A stretch of 8,187 nucleotides of DNA, taken from the NCBI GenBank assembly GCA_955652025.1, contig CATPAO010000120.1, positions 1 to 8,187 of the forward strand. Direction: 5' to 3'. Positions within the stretch are counted from its first letter, which is position 1, and every line of letters begins with the position of its first letter. The translations under genes and the position numbers were made by a program. Of this stretch, positions 1 to 6,474 are shown piece by piece. Below the pieces are notes generated by a model. It did not search any database and was not told the DNA's origin. It saw only the letters and a program-made list of their open reading frames with translations. The DNA comes from Casimicrobiaceae bacterium (GTDB lineage Bacteria > Pseudomonadota > Gammaproteobacteria > Burkholderiales > Casimicrobiaceae).

Positions 1-1061
1 GCCTGGGGGGCTATGCGGCAATCGGCTTGATGCGCGCGATCAACCACGGCATTCCGCTGCCGATGCCGCTGGTGCCGCTGGCCGGCGCAGCCGCCGGGCT
101 CCTTTTCGCCCTCCTGTTCGGATCGGTCACGACGCGACGGGCCGGGACGATCTTCGCGCTGATCACTTTGGGCGTCGGTGAGCTGGTTTATGCCGCGACG
201 TTCATGCTGCCGGGCTATTTCGGCGGTGAAGAGGGCATCACCGCGAGCCGCACACGCCCGCCGCCGGCGATGGGCTTCGATCTCGGACCGCAGCTTCATG
301 TCTATTATCTGATTGCGGCGTGGGCGTTCTTCGCCGCGATCCTGATGCGCGCGTTCCTTCGCACGCCGGCGGGAAGAATGTGCAATGCGGTCCGGGATAA
401 TCCCGAGCGCGCCGCGTTCATCGGCTACGACCCGCAGCGCGTGCGCCTCGGCGCCTTCGCCGTCGCCGGTCTTTTTGCCGGGCTGGCGGGCGGACTGCAC
501 GCGATCAACTACGAAATCGTCGCGGCGGACGCCGTCGGCGCGCAGCGTTCCGGCGCGGTGCTGCTGATGACCTACATCGGCGGCATCGGCCACTTCGCCG
601 GTCCCATCCTCGGCGCCGTCGCACTGACGTGGCTGCAGATCAGCCTGAGCGGCTACACGTCCGCGTGGCTTCTTTACCTCGGACTGTTCTTCATGGCGAT
701 CATCGTGTTCGCGCCGGGCGGGCTCTCCGGCTTGATCATGATGCATGCGCCCATCGTTCGCACGCGGGCGTTCGGCCGGGTCCTGCGAAGCTACGCGCTC
801 GCGCTCGTGCCGGCGGTCACGATGGCGACCGGCACGATCCTGCTGATCGAAATGAGCTATCGACTGTCCACGCAACCGGAACTGGGCACGCGGATGCGGC
901 TCTTATGGGTTGCGCTGGACGCCTCGACACCGTGGCCGTGGATCATTGCGGCGGGACTGCTCGCCATCGGCTTCTTGGCGTTTCGCGGGACATGGCCCGT
1001 CGTCGTCGCGGCGTGGGATCGTGCGAACGACGAAGCGCGAGCAGCGGGGATGGCACCATGA
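1..1061 (+). CDS. livM: LivM-type branched-chain amino acid ABC transporter permease, 5' truncated
   Basis: This is an inner-membrane permease subunit of a HAAT-family ABC importer. The frame is open from base 3 with no stop, and the first residues (LGGYAAIGLM) match the interior LivM motif just after the first membrane helices. The gene therefore starts upstream, and the TTG/ATG at 27/30 is not the real start. Several hydrophobic helices follow. The loop at nt 364-440 (TPAGRMCNAVRDNPERAAFIGY) is the conserved cytoplasmic coupling loop that contacts the ATPases. The motif GGIGHFAGPILGA (about nt 580-618) is typical of the family. Most LivM proteins end soon after the FAPGGLSGLI segment (about nt 709-738). 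This one continues for about 105 residues with two more hydrophobic helices (about nt 792-860 and 933-983) and a charged tail. Its stop codon overlaps the livG start (ATGA). Transported substrate is unknown; by context it may be an organic acid rather than an amino acid. Confidence 0.9.
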   Translation, partial: LGGYAAIGLMRAINHGIPLPMPLVPLAGAAAGLLFALLFGSVTTRRAGTIFALITLGVGELVYAATFMLPGYFGGEEGITASRTRPPPAMGFDLGPQLHVYYLIAAWAFFAAILMRAFLRTPAGRMCNAVRDNPERAAFIGYDPQRVRLGAFAVAGLFAGLAGGLHAINYEIVAADAVGAQRSGAVLLMTYIGGIGHFAGPILGAVALTWLQISLSGYTSAWLLYLGLFFMAIIVFAPGGLSGLIMMHAPIVRTRAFGRVLRSYALALVPAVTMATGTILLIEMSYRLSTQPELGTRMRLLWVALDASTPWPWIIAAGLLAIGFLAFRGTWPVVVAAWDRANDEARAAGMAP

Positions 1062-1834
1062 ACAGCGGCGTCGAACGCGATCGCGTTCCCGCCTTGCAAT
1101 TGCGTGATGTTCGCAAAACCTTCGGTCCGACGCCGATCATCCGCGGCGTGTCGCTCGACGTCGATCGGGGCGAGCGGCATGCGATCATCGGTCCCAACGG
1201 CGCCGGCAAGTCGACGCTGTTCAACCTGATCAGCGGCCGCTTCGCGCCGACGTCGGGCACGATTCGGCTGCACGGCGAGGACATCGCCGGCGTCGCGCCG
1301 CATCGAATCAACCGCCGCGGACTGGCGCGAAGCTTTCAGGTGACCAACATTTTTGCGCGCCTCACGGTGTTCGAGAACCTGCGCTGCAGCGTGCTGTGGT
1401 CGCTCGGCTATCGCTACAACATGTGGCGTCGCGTCGACAAGCTCACGGACGCCAACGAGCAGGCGGAGGCCACGCTCGAGCGGATTCGCATGACGGCGCG
1501 CCGCGATACGCTGGCGGGCGTGCTGACCTACGCCGAACAGCGCGCGCTCGAAATCGGCATCACGATCGCCGGCAATGCCGAAGTCATCCTGCTCGACGAG
1601 CCGACTGCCGGGATGAGCCGCTTTGAGGCCGACAACGCCGTGGAACTGATTCGCGCCGTGACAAGCGGCAAAACGCTGGTGATGGTCGAGCATGACATGG
1701 GCGTCGTGTTCGATCTCGCCGACCGGATCTCGGTGCTCGTGTATGGCGAGATCATCGCCACCGATCGTCCTGAGCGGATCCGCGCTAATGCAGCGGTACA
1801 AGCCGCCTATCTGGGAAGCGTCGCCGATGCTTGA
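1058..1834 (+). CDS. livG: LivG-type ABC transporter ATP-binding protein
   Basis: This 258-residue cytoplasmic ATPase pairs with LivF to drive the LivHM importer. Visible motifs are Walker A GPNGAGKST (45-53), Q-loop Gln94 in RSFQVTNIF, Walker B VILLDEP (176-182) and H-loop His212 in VEHDM. LivG proteins normally have a signature such as LSYGEQR; here it is LTYAEQR (156-162), with Ala replacing the glycine equivalent to the fourth residue of LSGGQ. The start at 1058 was chosen because it overlaps the livM stop as ATGA, has GGGGA (1046-1050) seven bases upstream, and gives the usual family length. The same frame is open back to 629, but that stretch lies inside livM and has no ABC sequence. 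The 3' end overlaps livF by 8 bp, so translation of livM, livG and livF is probably coupled. Confidence 0.94.
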   Translation: MNSGVERDRVPALQLRDVRKTFGPTPIIRGVSLDVDRGERHAIIGPNGAGKSTLFNLISGRFAPTSGTIRLHGEDIAGVAPHRINRRGLARSFQVTNIFARLTVFENLRCSVLWSLGYRYNMWRRVDKLTDANEQAEATLERIRMTARRDTLAGVLTYAEQRALEIGITIAGNAEVILLDEPTAGMSRFEADNAVELIRAVTSGKTLVMVEHDMGVVFDLADRISVLVYGEIIATDRPERIRANAAVQAAYLGSVADA

Positions 1835-2522
1835 GGTCGCCGACCTGCACGCCTATTACGGCAAGAGTCACATCTTGCAGGGCGTGTCCTTGCGCGTCGG
1901 CCAAGGCGAGATCGTGAGCCTCTTGGGGCGGAACGGCGCCGGTCGCTCGACGACGATCAAGGCGATCATCGGCGAAGTGTCGCCGGTCGGCACAATCCGC
2001 TTCAAGGGCGAACGCATCGATGGCCTGCGGACGCACGACATCGCGCGCCGCGGCTTGGGCTACGTGCCGGAGGATCGCGCGATCTTCCCCGGGCTCAGCG
2101 TGCGGCAGAATCTGCTGCTGGGAGTGAAATCGGGAAAGCGGTCGCGGCGCTGGACGGAGGACGACACGTTTGCACTCTTCCCGCTCCTCCGCGAGCGCGC
2201 GGACGCGCCGGGCGGTGTATTGTCCGGCGGCGAGCAGCAGATGTTGACGATCTGCCGTACCCTGATGGGTGATCCGGACCTGATCATGATCGACGAGCCG
2301 ACCGAAGGTCTGGCGCCCAAGATGGTGGCGCTGGTGCGCGAGCTCCTGGAACGAATCGCCGCCCGCGGCATCGCGATCCTGCTGATCGAGCAGAAGTTGA
2401 CGATTGCGCTCCGGATCTGTCATCGACTCTATGTGATGGGACACGGCCGCATTGTTTTCGAAGGCACGGCGCGTGAGTTGCACGACGACGATCGCGTGCG
2501 CAAGGCGTGGCTCGAGGTATGA
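1827..2522 (+). CDS. livF: LivF-type ABC transporter ATP-binding protein
   Basis: This 231-residue protein is the second ATPase of the importer. The chosen ATG at 1827 overlaps the end of livG, has GGGAAG (1813-1818) eight bases upstream, and begins with the typical LivF opening MLEVADLHAYYGKSHIL. The frame is open upstream to 1692, but that part is livG read in another frame. The Walker A motif is GRNGAGRST (34-42): the nearly invariant lysine is Arg40 (codon cgc at 1944-1946). The signature LSGGEQQ (132-138) and Walker B LIMIDEP (152-158) are canonical. The H-loop position is Gln189 (IEQK), which is normal for LivF. The Lys-to-Arg change recalls LivF subgroups I remember from Burkholderiales, so it is probably a lineage trait and not a dead gene. 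Twenty-one bases separate it from the beta-oxidation gene. Confidence 0.93.
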   Translation: MLEVADLHAYYGKSHILQGVSLRVGQGEIVSLLGRNGAGRSTTIKAIIGEVSPVGTIRFKGERIDGLRTHDIARRGLGYVPEDRAIFPGLSVRQNLLLGVKSGKRSRRWTEDDTFALFPLLRERADAPGGVLSGGEQQMLTICRTLMGDPDLIMIDEPTEGLAPKMVALVRELLERIAARGIAILLIEQKLTIALRICHRLYVMGHGRIVFEGTARELHDDDRVRKAWLEV

Positions 2523-2543
2523 GCGACTAACGGTAAGGCTGAC

Positions 2544-4634
2544 ATGATCGCAGCGCACTATCAGGTATCGGACGGTGTCGCCGTCATCACACTCGACAAT
2601 CCGCCGGTGAATGGCCTGGGCTTTGCCACCCGCGTCGGCGTCGGCAACGGGATCGATCGGGCGCTCGCCGATCCAGCCGTCGTGGCGATCGTGCTGACCG
2701 GCGCCGGCAAGATGTTCTCGGGCGGGGCGGACATTCGCGAGTTCAACACGCCGAAGGCGTTGGCCGAGCCGACGCTTTTTTCGCTGATCCGCGCCGTCGA
2801 GGCGAGTACGAAGCCGGTGGTCGCCGCGCTCAACGGCGCTTGCGCAGGCGGCGGTCTGGAGCTTTCGCTGGGGTGCCACTTTCGCGTCGCGGCACCCCAC
2901 GCGACGGTCGCCTTGCCCGAGGTCAAGCTTGGGCTCCTTCCCGGCGCCGGAGGCACGCAGCGTCTGCCGCGGGCGATTGGCGTCGAGCCGGCACTCAACA
3001 TGATCGTATCCGGCGCGAGCGTCCCGGCGCCGCAACTCAAAGGTACGCGACTGTTCGACGACATCATCGACGGCGACCTTGTGTCGGGTGCCGTCGAATT
3101 CGCGCGCAGGATGGCGGTCGAGAAGCGGGCGTTGCCGCGGCTCCGCGACGTCAAGATCGATTATCCGAACGCCGACGCATATTTCCAGTTCGCGCGCAAC
3201 ACGGTCGGCGTGGTCGCGAAGAACTTTCCGGCGCCATTGAAATGCGTCGATGCCGTCGCCGCGGCCGTGTCGAAACCGTTCGACGAGGGACTGCGGTATG
3301 AACGCGGACTGTTCCTCGAGTTGCTGTTGACCCCGGAGTCGCGCGCATTGCGGCATGCGTTCTTCGCCGAGCGTGCCGCGTCGAAAATCCCCGAGGTGGG
3401 AGACGATACCCCGCGACGTAGAATCGACAAAATTGCGGTGATCGGCGCCGGCACGATGGGCGGCGGCATCGCGATGAACTTTCTCAACGCGGGACTCCCG
3501 GTGGTGTTGCTCGAAACGAGCCAGGAGGCGCTCGACAAAGGCGTCGCGACGCTGCGCAAGAACTACGAAGGCTCGCTCGCCAAAGGCAAGCTCACGCGCG
3601 AGGGCCTCGACAAGACGCTGGCGCTCCTTCACCCAACGCTGTCCTACGACGACGTCAAGTCCGCCGACCTCGTGATCGAGGCGGTGTTCGAGGAGCTGGA
3701 CATCAAGGAAAAGGTCTTCCGCACGCTCGAGCAAGTGACCAAACCGACTGCGATCCTCGCCACAAACACGTCGACGCTCGACGTGAACCGGATCGCCGCG
3801 GCGACCGGGCGGCCGCAGGACGTGGTCGGAATGCATTTCTTCAGCCCCGCCAACGTGATGAAGCTGCTCGAGGTCGTGCGCGGCACGGCGACCGGCAAGG
3901 ACGTGCTCGCGACCGTGATGGACGTGGCAAAAAAGATCCGCAAGACGGCCGTCGTCGCCGGCGTGTGCGACGGTTTCATCGGCAACCGGATGCTCGAGCA
4001 CTACCTGCGCCAGGCGATGTTCCTGTTGGACGAGGGCGCGACACCGGTCGACGTCGACCGCGCGCTCGAAAAATTCGGCATGGCGATGGGTCCGTTCCGG
4101 ATGAGCGACCTGGCCGGCAACGATGTCGGCTGGCGCATCCGCAAGCGGCGCTACGTGGAAAAACCACACATGCGCTATTCGCGGATCGCCGACCGGCTCT
4201 GCGAGCAGGGACGCTTCGGGCAAAAGACCGGCGCCGGCTGGTATCGCTACGAGAGCGGTCGCCGCGATGCGATTCCCGATCCGGCCGTCGACGCGCTTAT
4301 CGTCGCGTACCGGACCGAAATCGGCAGCGCGCCACGCAAGATCGCAGGCGACGAGATCGTCGATCGCTGCATTTTGGCGCTCGTGAACGAAGGCGCACGG
4401 ATCCTGGAAGAAGGCATCGCGCTCCGCGCATCGGATATCGATCTCGTCTATCTGACCGGCTATGGCTTCCCGCTGTACCGCGGCGGCCCGATGCTCTACG
4501 CGGACATGCAGGGGCTCTACAACGTCGCGCGCCGCATGCGGCAGTTTGCCGCGGAGAGCGCCGATGCCGCGTTCTGGCAGCCGGCGCCGCTGTTGGCGAA
4601 TCTCGCGGCGGAAGGCAAGACGTTCAATGGATGA
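2544..4634 (+). CDS. Bifunctional enoyl-CoA hydratase / 3-hydroxyacyl-CoA dehydrogenase
   Basis: This 696-residue enzyme carries out the second and third steps of beta-oxidation: hydration of trans-2-enoyl-CoA, then NAD-dependent oxidation of the L-3-hydroxyacyl-CoA. Residues 1 to about 190 form a crotonase domain with oxyanion-hole segments SGGAD (59-63) and AGGG (101-104), and both acid residues, Glu106 (GGLEL) and Glu126 (LPEVKLG), are present. A helical linker leads to a Rossmann domain with GAGTMG (301-306). Dehydrogenase residues are Ser410 (TNTSTL), His431 (MHFFSP), Glu443 (LLEVV) and Asn481 (GFIGNR). Two C-terminal 3HCDH domains complete it (about 476-690). The layout and length match FadJ, the peroxisomal bifunctional enzyme and PimF of dicarboxylate degradation; which of these is closest cannot be told here. 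AAGG lies five bases before the ATG. It appears co-transcribed with livMGF and the thiolase. Confidence 0.93.
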   Translation: MIAAHYQVSDGVAVITLDNPPVNGLGFATRVGVGNGIDRALADPAVVAIVLTGAGKMFSGGADIREFNTPKALAEPTLFSLIRAVEASTKPVVAALNGACAGGGLELSLGCHFRVAAPHATVALPEVKLGLLPGAGGTQRLPRAIGVEPALNMIVSGASVPAPQLKGTRLFDDIIDGDLVSGAVEFARRMAVEKRALPRLRDVKIDYPNADAYFQFARNTVGVVAKNFPAPLKCVDAVAAAVSKPFDEGLRYERGLFLELLLTPESRALRHAFFAERAASKIPEVGDDTPRRRIDKIAVIGAGTMGGGIAMNFLNAGLPVVLLETSQEALDKGVATLRKNYEGSLAKGKLTREGLDKTLALLHPTLSYDDVKSADLVIEAVFEELDIKEKVFRTLEQVTKPTAILATNTSTLDVNRIAAATGRPQDVVGMHFFSPANVMKLLEVVRGTATGKDVLATVMDVAKKIRKTAVVAGVCDGFIGNRMLEHYLRQAMFLLDEGATPVDVDRALEKFGMAMGPFRMSDLAGNDVGWRIRKRRYVEKPHMRYSRIADRLCEQGRFGQKTGAGWYRYESGRRDAIPDPAVDALIVAYRTEIGSAPRKIAGDEIVDRCILALVNEGARILEEGIALRASDIDLVYLTGYGFPLYRGGPMLYADMQGLYNVARRMRQFAAESADAAFWQPAPLLANLAAEGKTFNG

Positions 4635-4640
4635 CGGTGG

Positions 4641-4731
4641 CTCCCTCGCTCTTGCAAAGCGGGGAAGATGAGCCGACGCTCACGCAATTCTCTCCTCGCC
4701 CCGCGAAGCGGGGAGAGGGGGAGAGGGGTGA
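4641..4731 (+). repeat. REP-like palindromic units between the hydratase/dehydrogenase and thiolase genes
   Basis: The 103-bp gap between the two beta-oxidation genes is almost filled by small hairpins. The clearest is CCCCGC (4699-4704), loop GAA, GCGGGG (4708-4713); after one mismatch it extends with C/T-rich 4691-4697 pairing to A/G-rich 4715-4721. A weaker related unit lies at about 4641-4668, centred on TTGCAA. Between them is TGAGC-CGAC-GCTCA (4669-4682). The pyrimidine-rich arm, GC core and purine-rich arm resemble the abundant intergenic repeats of Rhizobiales, Burkholderiales and Xanthomonadales. No second copy is visible in the window, so its repetitive nature in the genome is inferred from the style. 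No T-run follows, so it is unlikely to be a strong terminator. Confidence 0.6.
4725..4731 (+). promoter_or_regulatory. Ribosome-binding site of the thiolase gene, at the end of the repeat
   Basis: GGGGTGA lies six bases before the ATG at 4738 and resembles GGAGGTGA. It is the last part of the purine-rich arm of the REP-like unit. The neighbouring purine tract (4711-4721) pairs with the pyrimidine arm, so folding of the repeat could affect ribosome access. No other ribosome-binding site is available for this start. Confidence 0.55.
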
Positions 4732-4737
4732 TCTACC

Positions 4738-5916
4738 ATGGTTGATGCCGTCATCGTTTCCACCGCCCGTACCGGGCTCGCCAAATCGTGGCGCGGCGCC
4801 TTTAACATGACGCACGGCACGACGCTGGGCGGTCACGTCGTCCGGCATGCGATCGAACGCGCGAAGCTCGACCCGGCGCACGTCGACGACGTGCTGATGG
4901 GCTGTGCGTTGCCCGAAGGCGCGACCGGCTGGAACGTCGCGCGCCAGATCGCACTTCGCGCCGGATGTCCGGTGTCGGTCCCGGGGATGACCGTCAACCG
5001 CTTCTGCTCGTCGGGCCTGCAGACGATCGCACTGGCCGCGCAACGCATCTTGACGGGCGAGGGCGAGATCTTCGTCGCTGGCGGCGTCGAGTCGATCTCG
5101 TGCGTTCAGAACGAACAGAACCAGCACATGGCGCACGAAGCGTGGCTCGACCGGCACAAACCGGAGATCTATTGGACGATGCTGCAGACCGCAGAAACGG
5201 TGGCGTCGCGCTACCACATTTCACGCGAGCGCCAGGACGAGTACGGCGTGCAAAGCCAGCAGCGCGCCGCGGCCGCGGCGGCGGCGGGAAAGTTCAATGA
5301 AGAAATCGTTCCGATCACCGTCACGATGGGCGTCGCCGACAAGGAAACGTCGCGGCTTTTCACCAAGGAAGTGACGCTCGCCGCCGACGAAGGCATTCGT
5401 GCGGACACGACCTACGACGGCGTGTCCAAGATCAAGCCCGCGCTTCCCAACGGCGTCGTCGCGGCAGGCAATGCGAGCCAGTTCTCGGATGGCGCGGCGG
5501 CATGCGTGGTGATGAGCGGCGCCGAGGCGGCGCGACGCGGACTCGCGCCGATGGGCATCTTCCGCGGATTCGCGGTGGCCGGCTGCGAGCCCGATGAAAT
5601 GGGCGTCGGGCCGGTGTTCGCCGTTTCGAAGCTGATGGAGAGGACAGGGCACACGATCGACGACATCGACCTGTGGGAAATGAACGAGGCGTTCGCCGTG
5701 CAAGTGATCTACAGCCGCGACAAGCTCGGCATTCCGAACGACCGATTGAACGTCGATGGCGGCGCGATCGCCGTCGGCCATCCGTATGGCGTGGCGGGCA
5801 CGCGGCTCACCGGTCATGCGTTGATCGAGGGCAAGCGCCGCGGCGCGAAGAAAGTCGTCGTGACGATGTGCATCGGTGGCGGGATGGGCGCGGCGGGGCT
5901 GTTCGAAGTCGTGTAG
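4738..5916 (+). CDS. Thiolase (acetyl-CoA acyltransferase)
   Basis: This 392-residue enzyme is predicted to cleave 3-ketoacyl-CoA with CoA, releasing acetyl-CoA and a shortened acyl-CoA, the last step of beta-oxidation. The catalytic set is complete and at normal thiolase positions: nucleophile Cys90 in NRFCSSG, NEAF (316-319), His348 in GHPYG, and Cys378 in CIGGGMG. The length is typical. The active-site loop reads [10 protein letters not shown] where many thiolases have GHPLGxSGAR; the Tyr and Thr variants occur, from memory, in some acyl-CoA acyltransferase subfamilies and may reflect substrate preference. A run of seven alanines follows QQR in the middle of the protein and is probably a harmless helix in GC-rich code. 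Lying directly after the hydratase/dehydrogenase supports a degradative role over acetoacetyl-CoA synthesis. Confidence 0.92.
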   Translation: MVDAVIVSTARTGLAKSWRGAFNMTHGTTLGGHVVRHAIERAKLDPAHVDDVLMGCALPEGATGWNVARQIALRAGCPVSVPGMTVNRFCSSGLQTIALAAQRILTGEGEIFVAGGVESISCVQNEQNQHMAHEAWLDRHKPEIYWTMLQTAETVASRYHISRERQDEYGVQSQQRAAAAAAAGKFNEEIVPITVTMGVADKETSRLFTKEVTLAADEGIRADTTYDGVSKIKPALPNGVVAAGNASQFSDGAAACVVMSGAEAARRGLAPMGIFRGFAVAGCEPDEMGVGPVFAVSKLMERTGHTIDDIDLWEMNEAFAVQVIYSRDKLGIPNDRLNVDGGAIAVGHPYGVAGTRLTGHALIEGKRRGAKKVVVTMCIGGGMGAAGLFEVV

Positions 5917-5964
5917 ACGCAACAGCGGCTCGGGTGGAGCGGCATTCACCTTAGGGAAGGCATC

Positions 5965-6387
5965 ATGAACAAGCTGTTTTTCATAGCATGGGTTGCGATC
6001 TTCGTCGCATGGATGATCGGCAGTTTTGTCGTTCACGGAGTTCTGTTGCACGATGACTACGCGAAATTATCGACGTTGTTCCGGCCGGAGGCCGACGCGC
6101 AGAAGTACCTTCCGCTGATGATCCTCGCCCACGTGATCCTGTCGGGCGCTTTCGCCTGGATCTATGCGCGCGGCGTCGAGGCGCGGCCTTGGCTCCCGCA
6201 GGGAATCCGGTTCGGCGTGGCCGTCGCGTTGCTGACGGTGATACCGACGTACCTCATCTATTTCGTCGTTCAGCCGATGCCGGGCGCGACCGTGGTGAAG
6301 CAGGTGGTCTTCGACGGTATCCTGACCGTGCTCCTCGGCATGCTGGTCGCGTTCCTCTACCGGAAAACGGCACGCACGGCGATCTAG
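5965..6387 (+). CDS. Small four-helix membrane protein of unknown function
   Basis: This 140-residue protein has four clear hydrophobic segments at about 4-28, 49-68, 81-102 and 114-132, and no catalytic motif that I recognise. The first two helices each contain a histidine (His24 in VVHGVLL, His56 in LAHVI), and the fourth starts next to Asp117. The loop after helix 1 is acidic and aromatic (HDDYAKLSTLF), and EARPWLPQGIRFG precedes helix 3. I recall similar hypothetical proteins in proteobacteria but cannot name the family with confidence. The start is supported by GGGAAGG about four bases upstream of the ATG. It follows the thiolase by 48 bp with no visible terminator between, so it could be read from the operon, but its function gives no evident link to beta-oxidation. 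Confidence 0.8.
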   Translation: MNKLFFIAWVAIFVAWMIGSFVVHGVLLHDDYAKLSTLFRPEADAQKYLPLMILAHVILSGAFAWIYARGVEARPWLPQGIRFGVAVALLTVIPTYLIYFVVQPMPGATVVKQVVFDGILTVLLGMLVAFLYRKTARTAI

Positions 6388-6459
6388 GCGTTCGCGATTG
6401 CGGGCGGCGATCGGCATGGAGGTCATGACCTACTTTCGATCGCCGTCTCCGGCCGTGCG
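6373..6459. terminator. Nested inverted repeats between convergent genes, candidate bidirectional terminator
   Basis: Three symmetric elements are stacked around one centre. An outer pair is CGCACGGC (6373-6380) with GCCGTGCG (6452-6459). An inner pair is CGGCGATCG (6405-6413) with CGATCGCCG (6437-6445). The loop of the inner pair contains a perfect 12-bp palindrome, AGGTCATGACCT (6420-6431). The site lies where a rightward and a leftward gene converge, as expected for a two-way transcription end. There is no long T-run on either strand, so classical intrinsic termination is not proven; a protein-binding site is the alternative. Confidence 0.4.
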
Positions 6460-6474
6460 ACCCGTATGCCTCGC

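Noticed and set aside
629..1057. A possible N-terminal extension of LivG
   Set aside because: This stretch is livM read in another frame; the ATG at 1058 has a ribosome site, overlaps the livM stop and gives the standard LivG length.
857..1801. A minus-strand open frame of 314 codons opposite livM and livG
   Set aside because: No domain or plausible start is seen, and the sequence is the antisense shadow of livG.
1692..1826. A possible N-terminal extension of LivF
   Set aside because: It is livG in another frame, and the ATG at 1827 begins exactly at the typical LivF opening.
1937..1949. LivF as a dead ATPase because of the Walker A Arg
   Set aside because: The frame is intact and all other motifs are present, and similar variants are recalled in related transporters. 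A degenerate site is more likely than a pseudogene.
1785..4223. An uninterrupted minus-strand open frame of 812 codons opposite livF and the hydratase/dehydrogenase gene
   Set aside because: Its translation is rich in Arg, His, Asp and Val with no recognisable domain, as expected opposite GC-rich genes. The plus strand encodes two clear enzymes with full catalytic motifs.
4690..4731. The hairpin before the thiolase gene as a transcription terminator ending the operon
   Set aside because: No T-run follows, and the thiolase gene begins immediately after it and belongs to the same pathway.
4641..4731. A CRISPR array
   Set aside because: There are only two unequal palindromic units with no regular spacers, and no cas-like genes.
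5262..5290. The GC-rich alanine run in the thiolase as a repeat expansion
   Set aside because: The codons are mixed gcc and gcg, and an Ala-rich helix at this place is common in thiolases.
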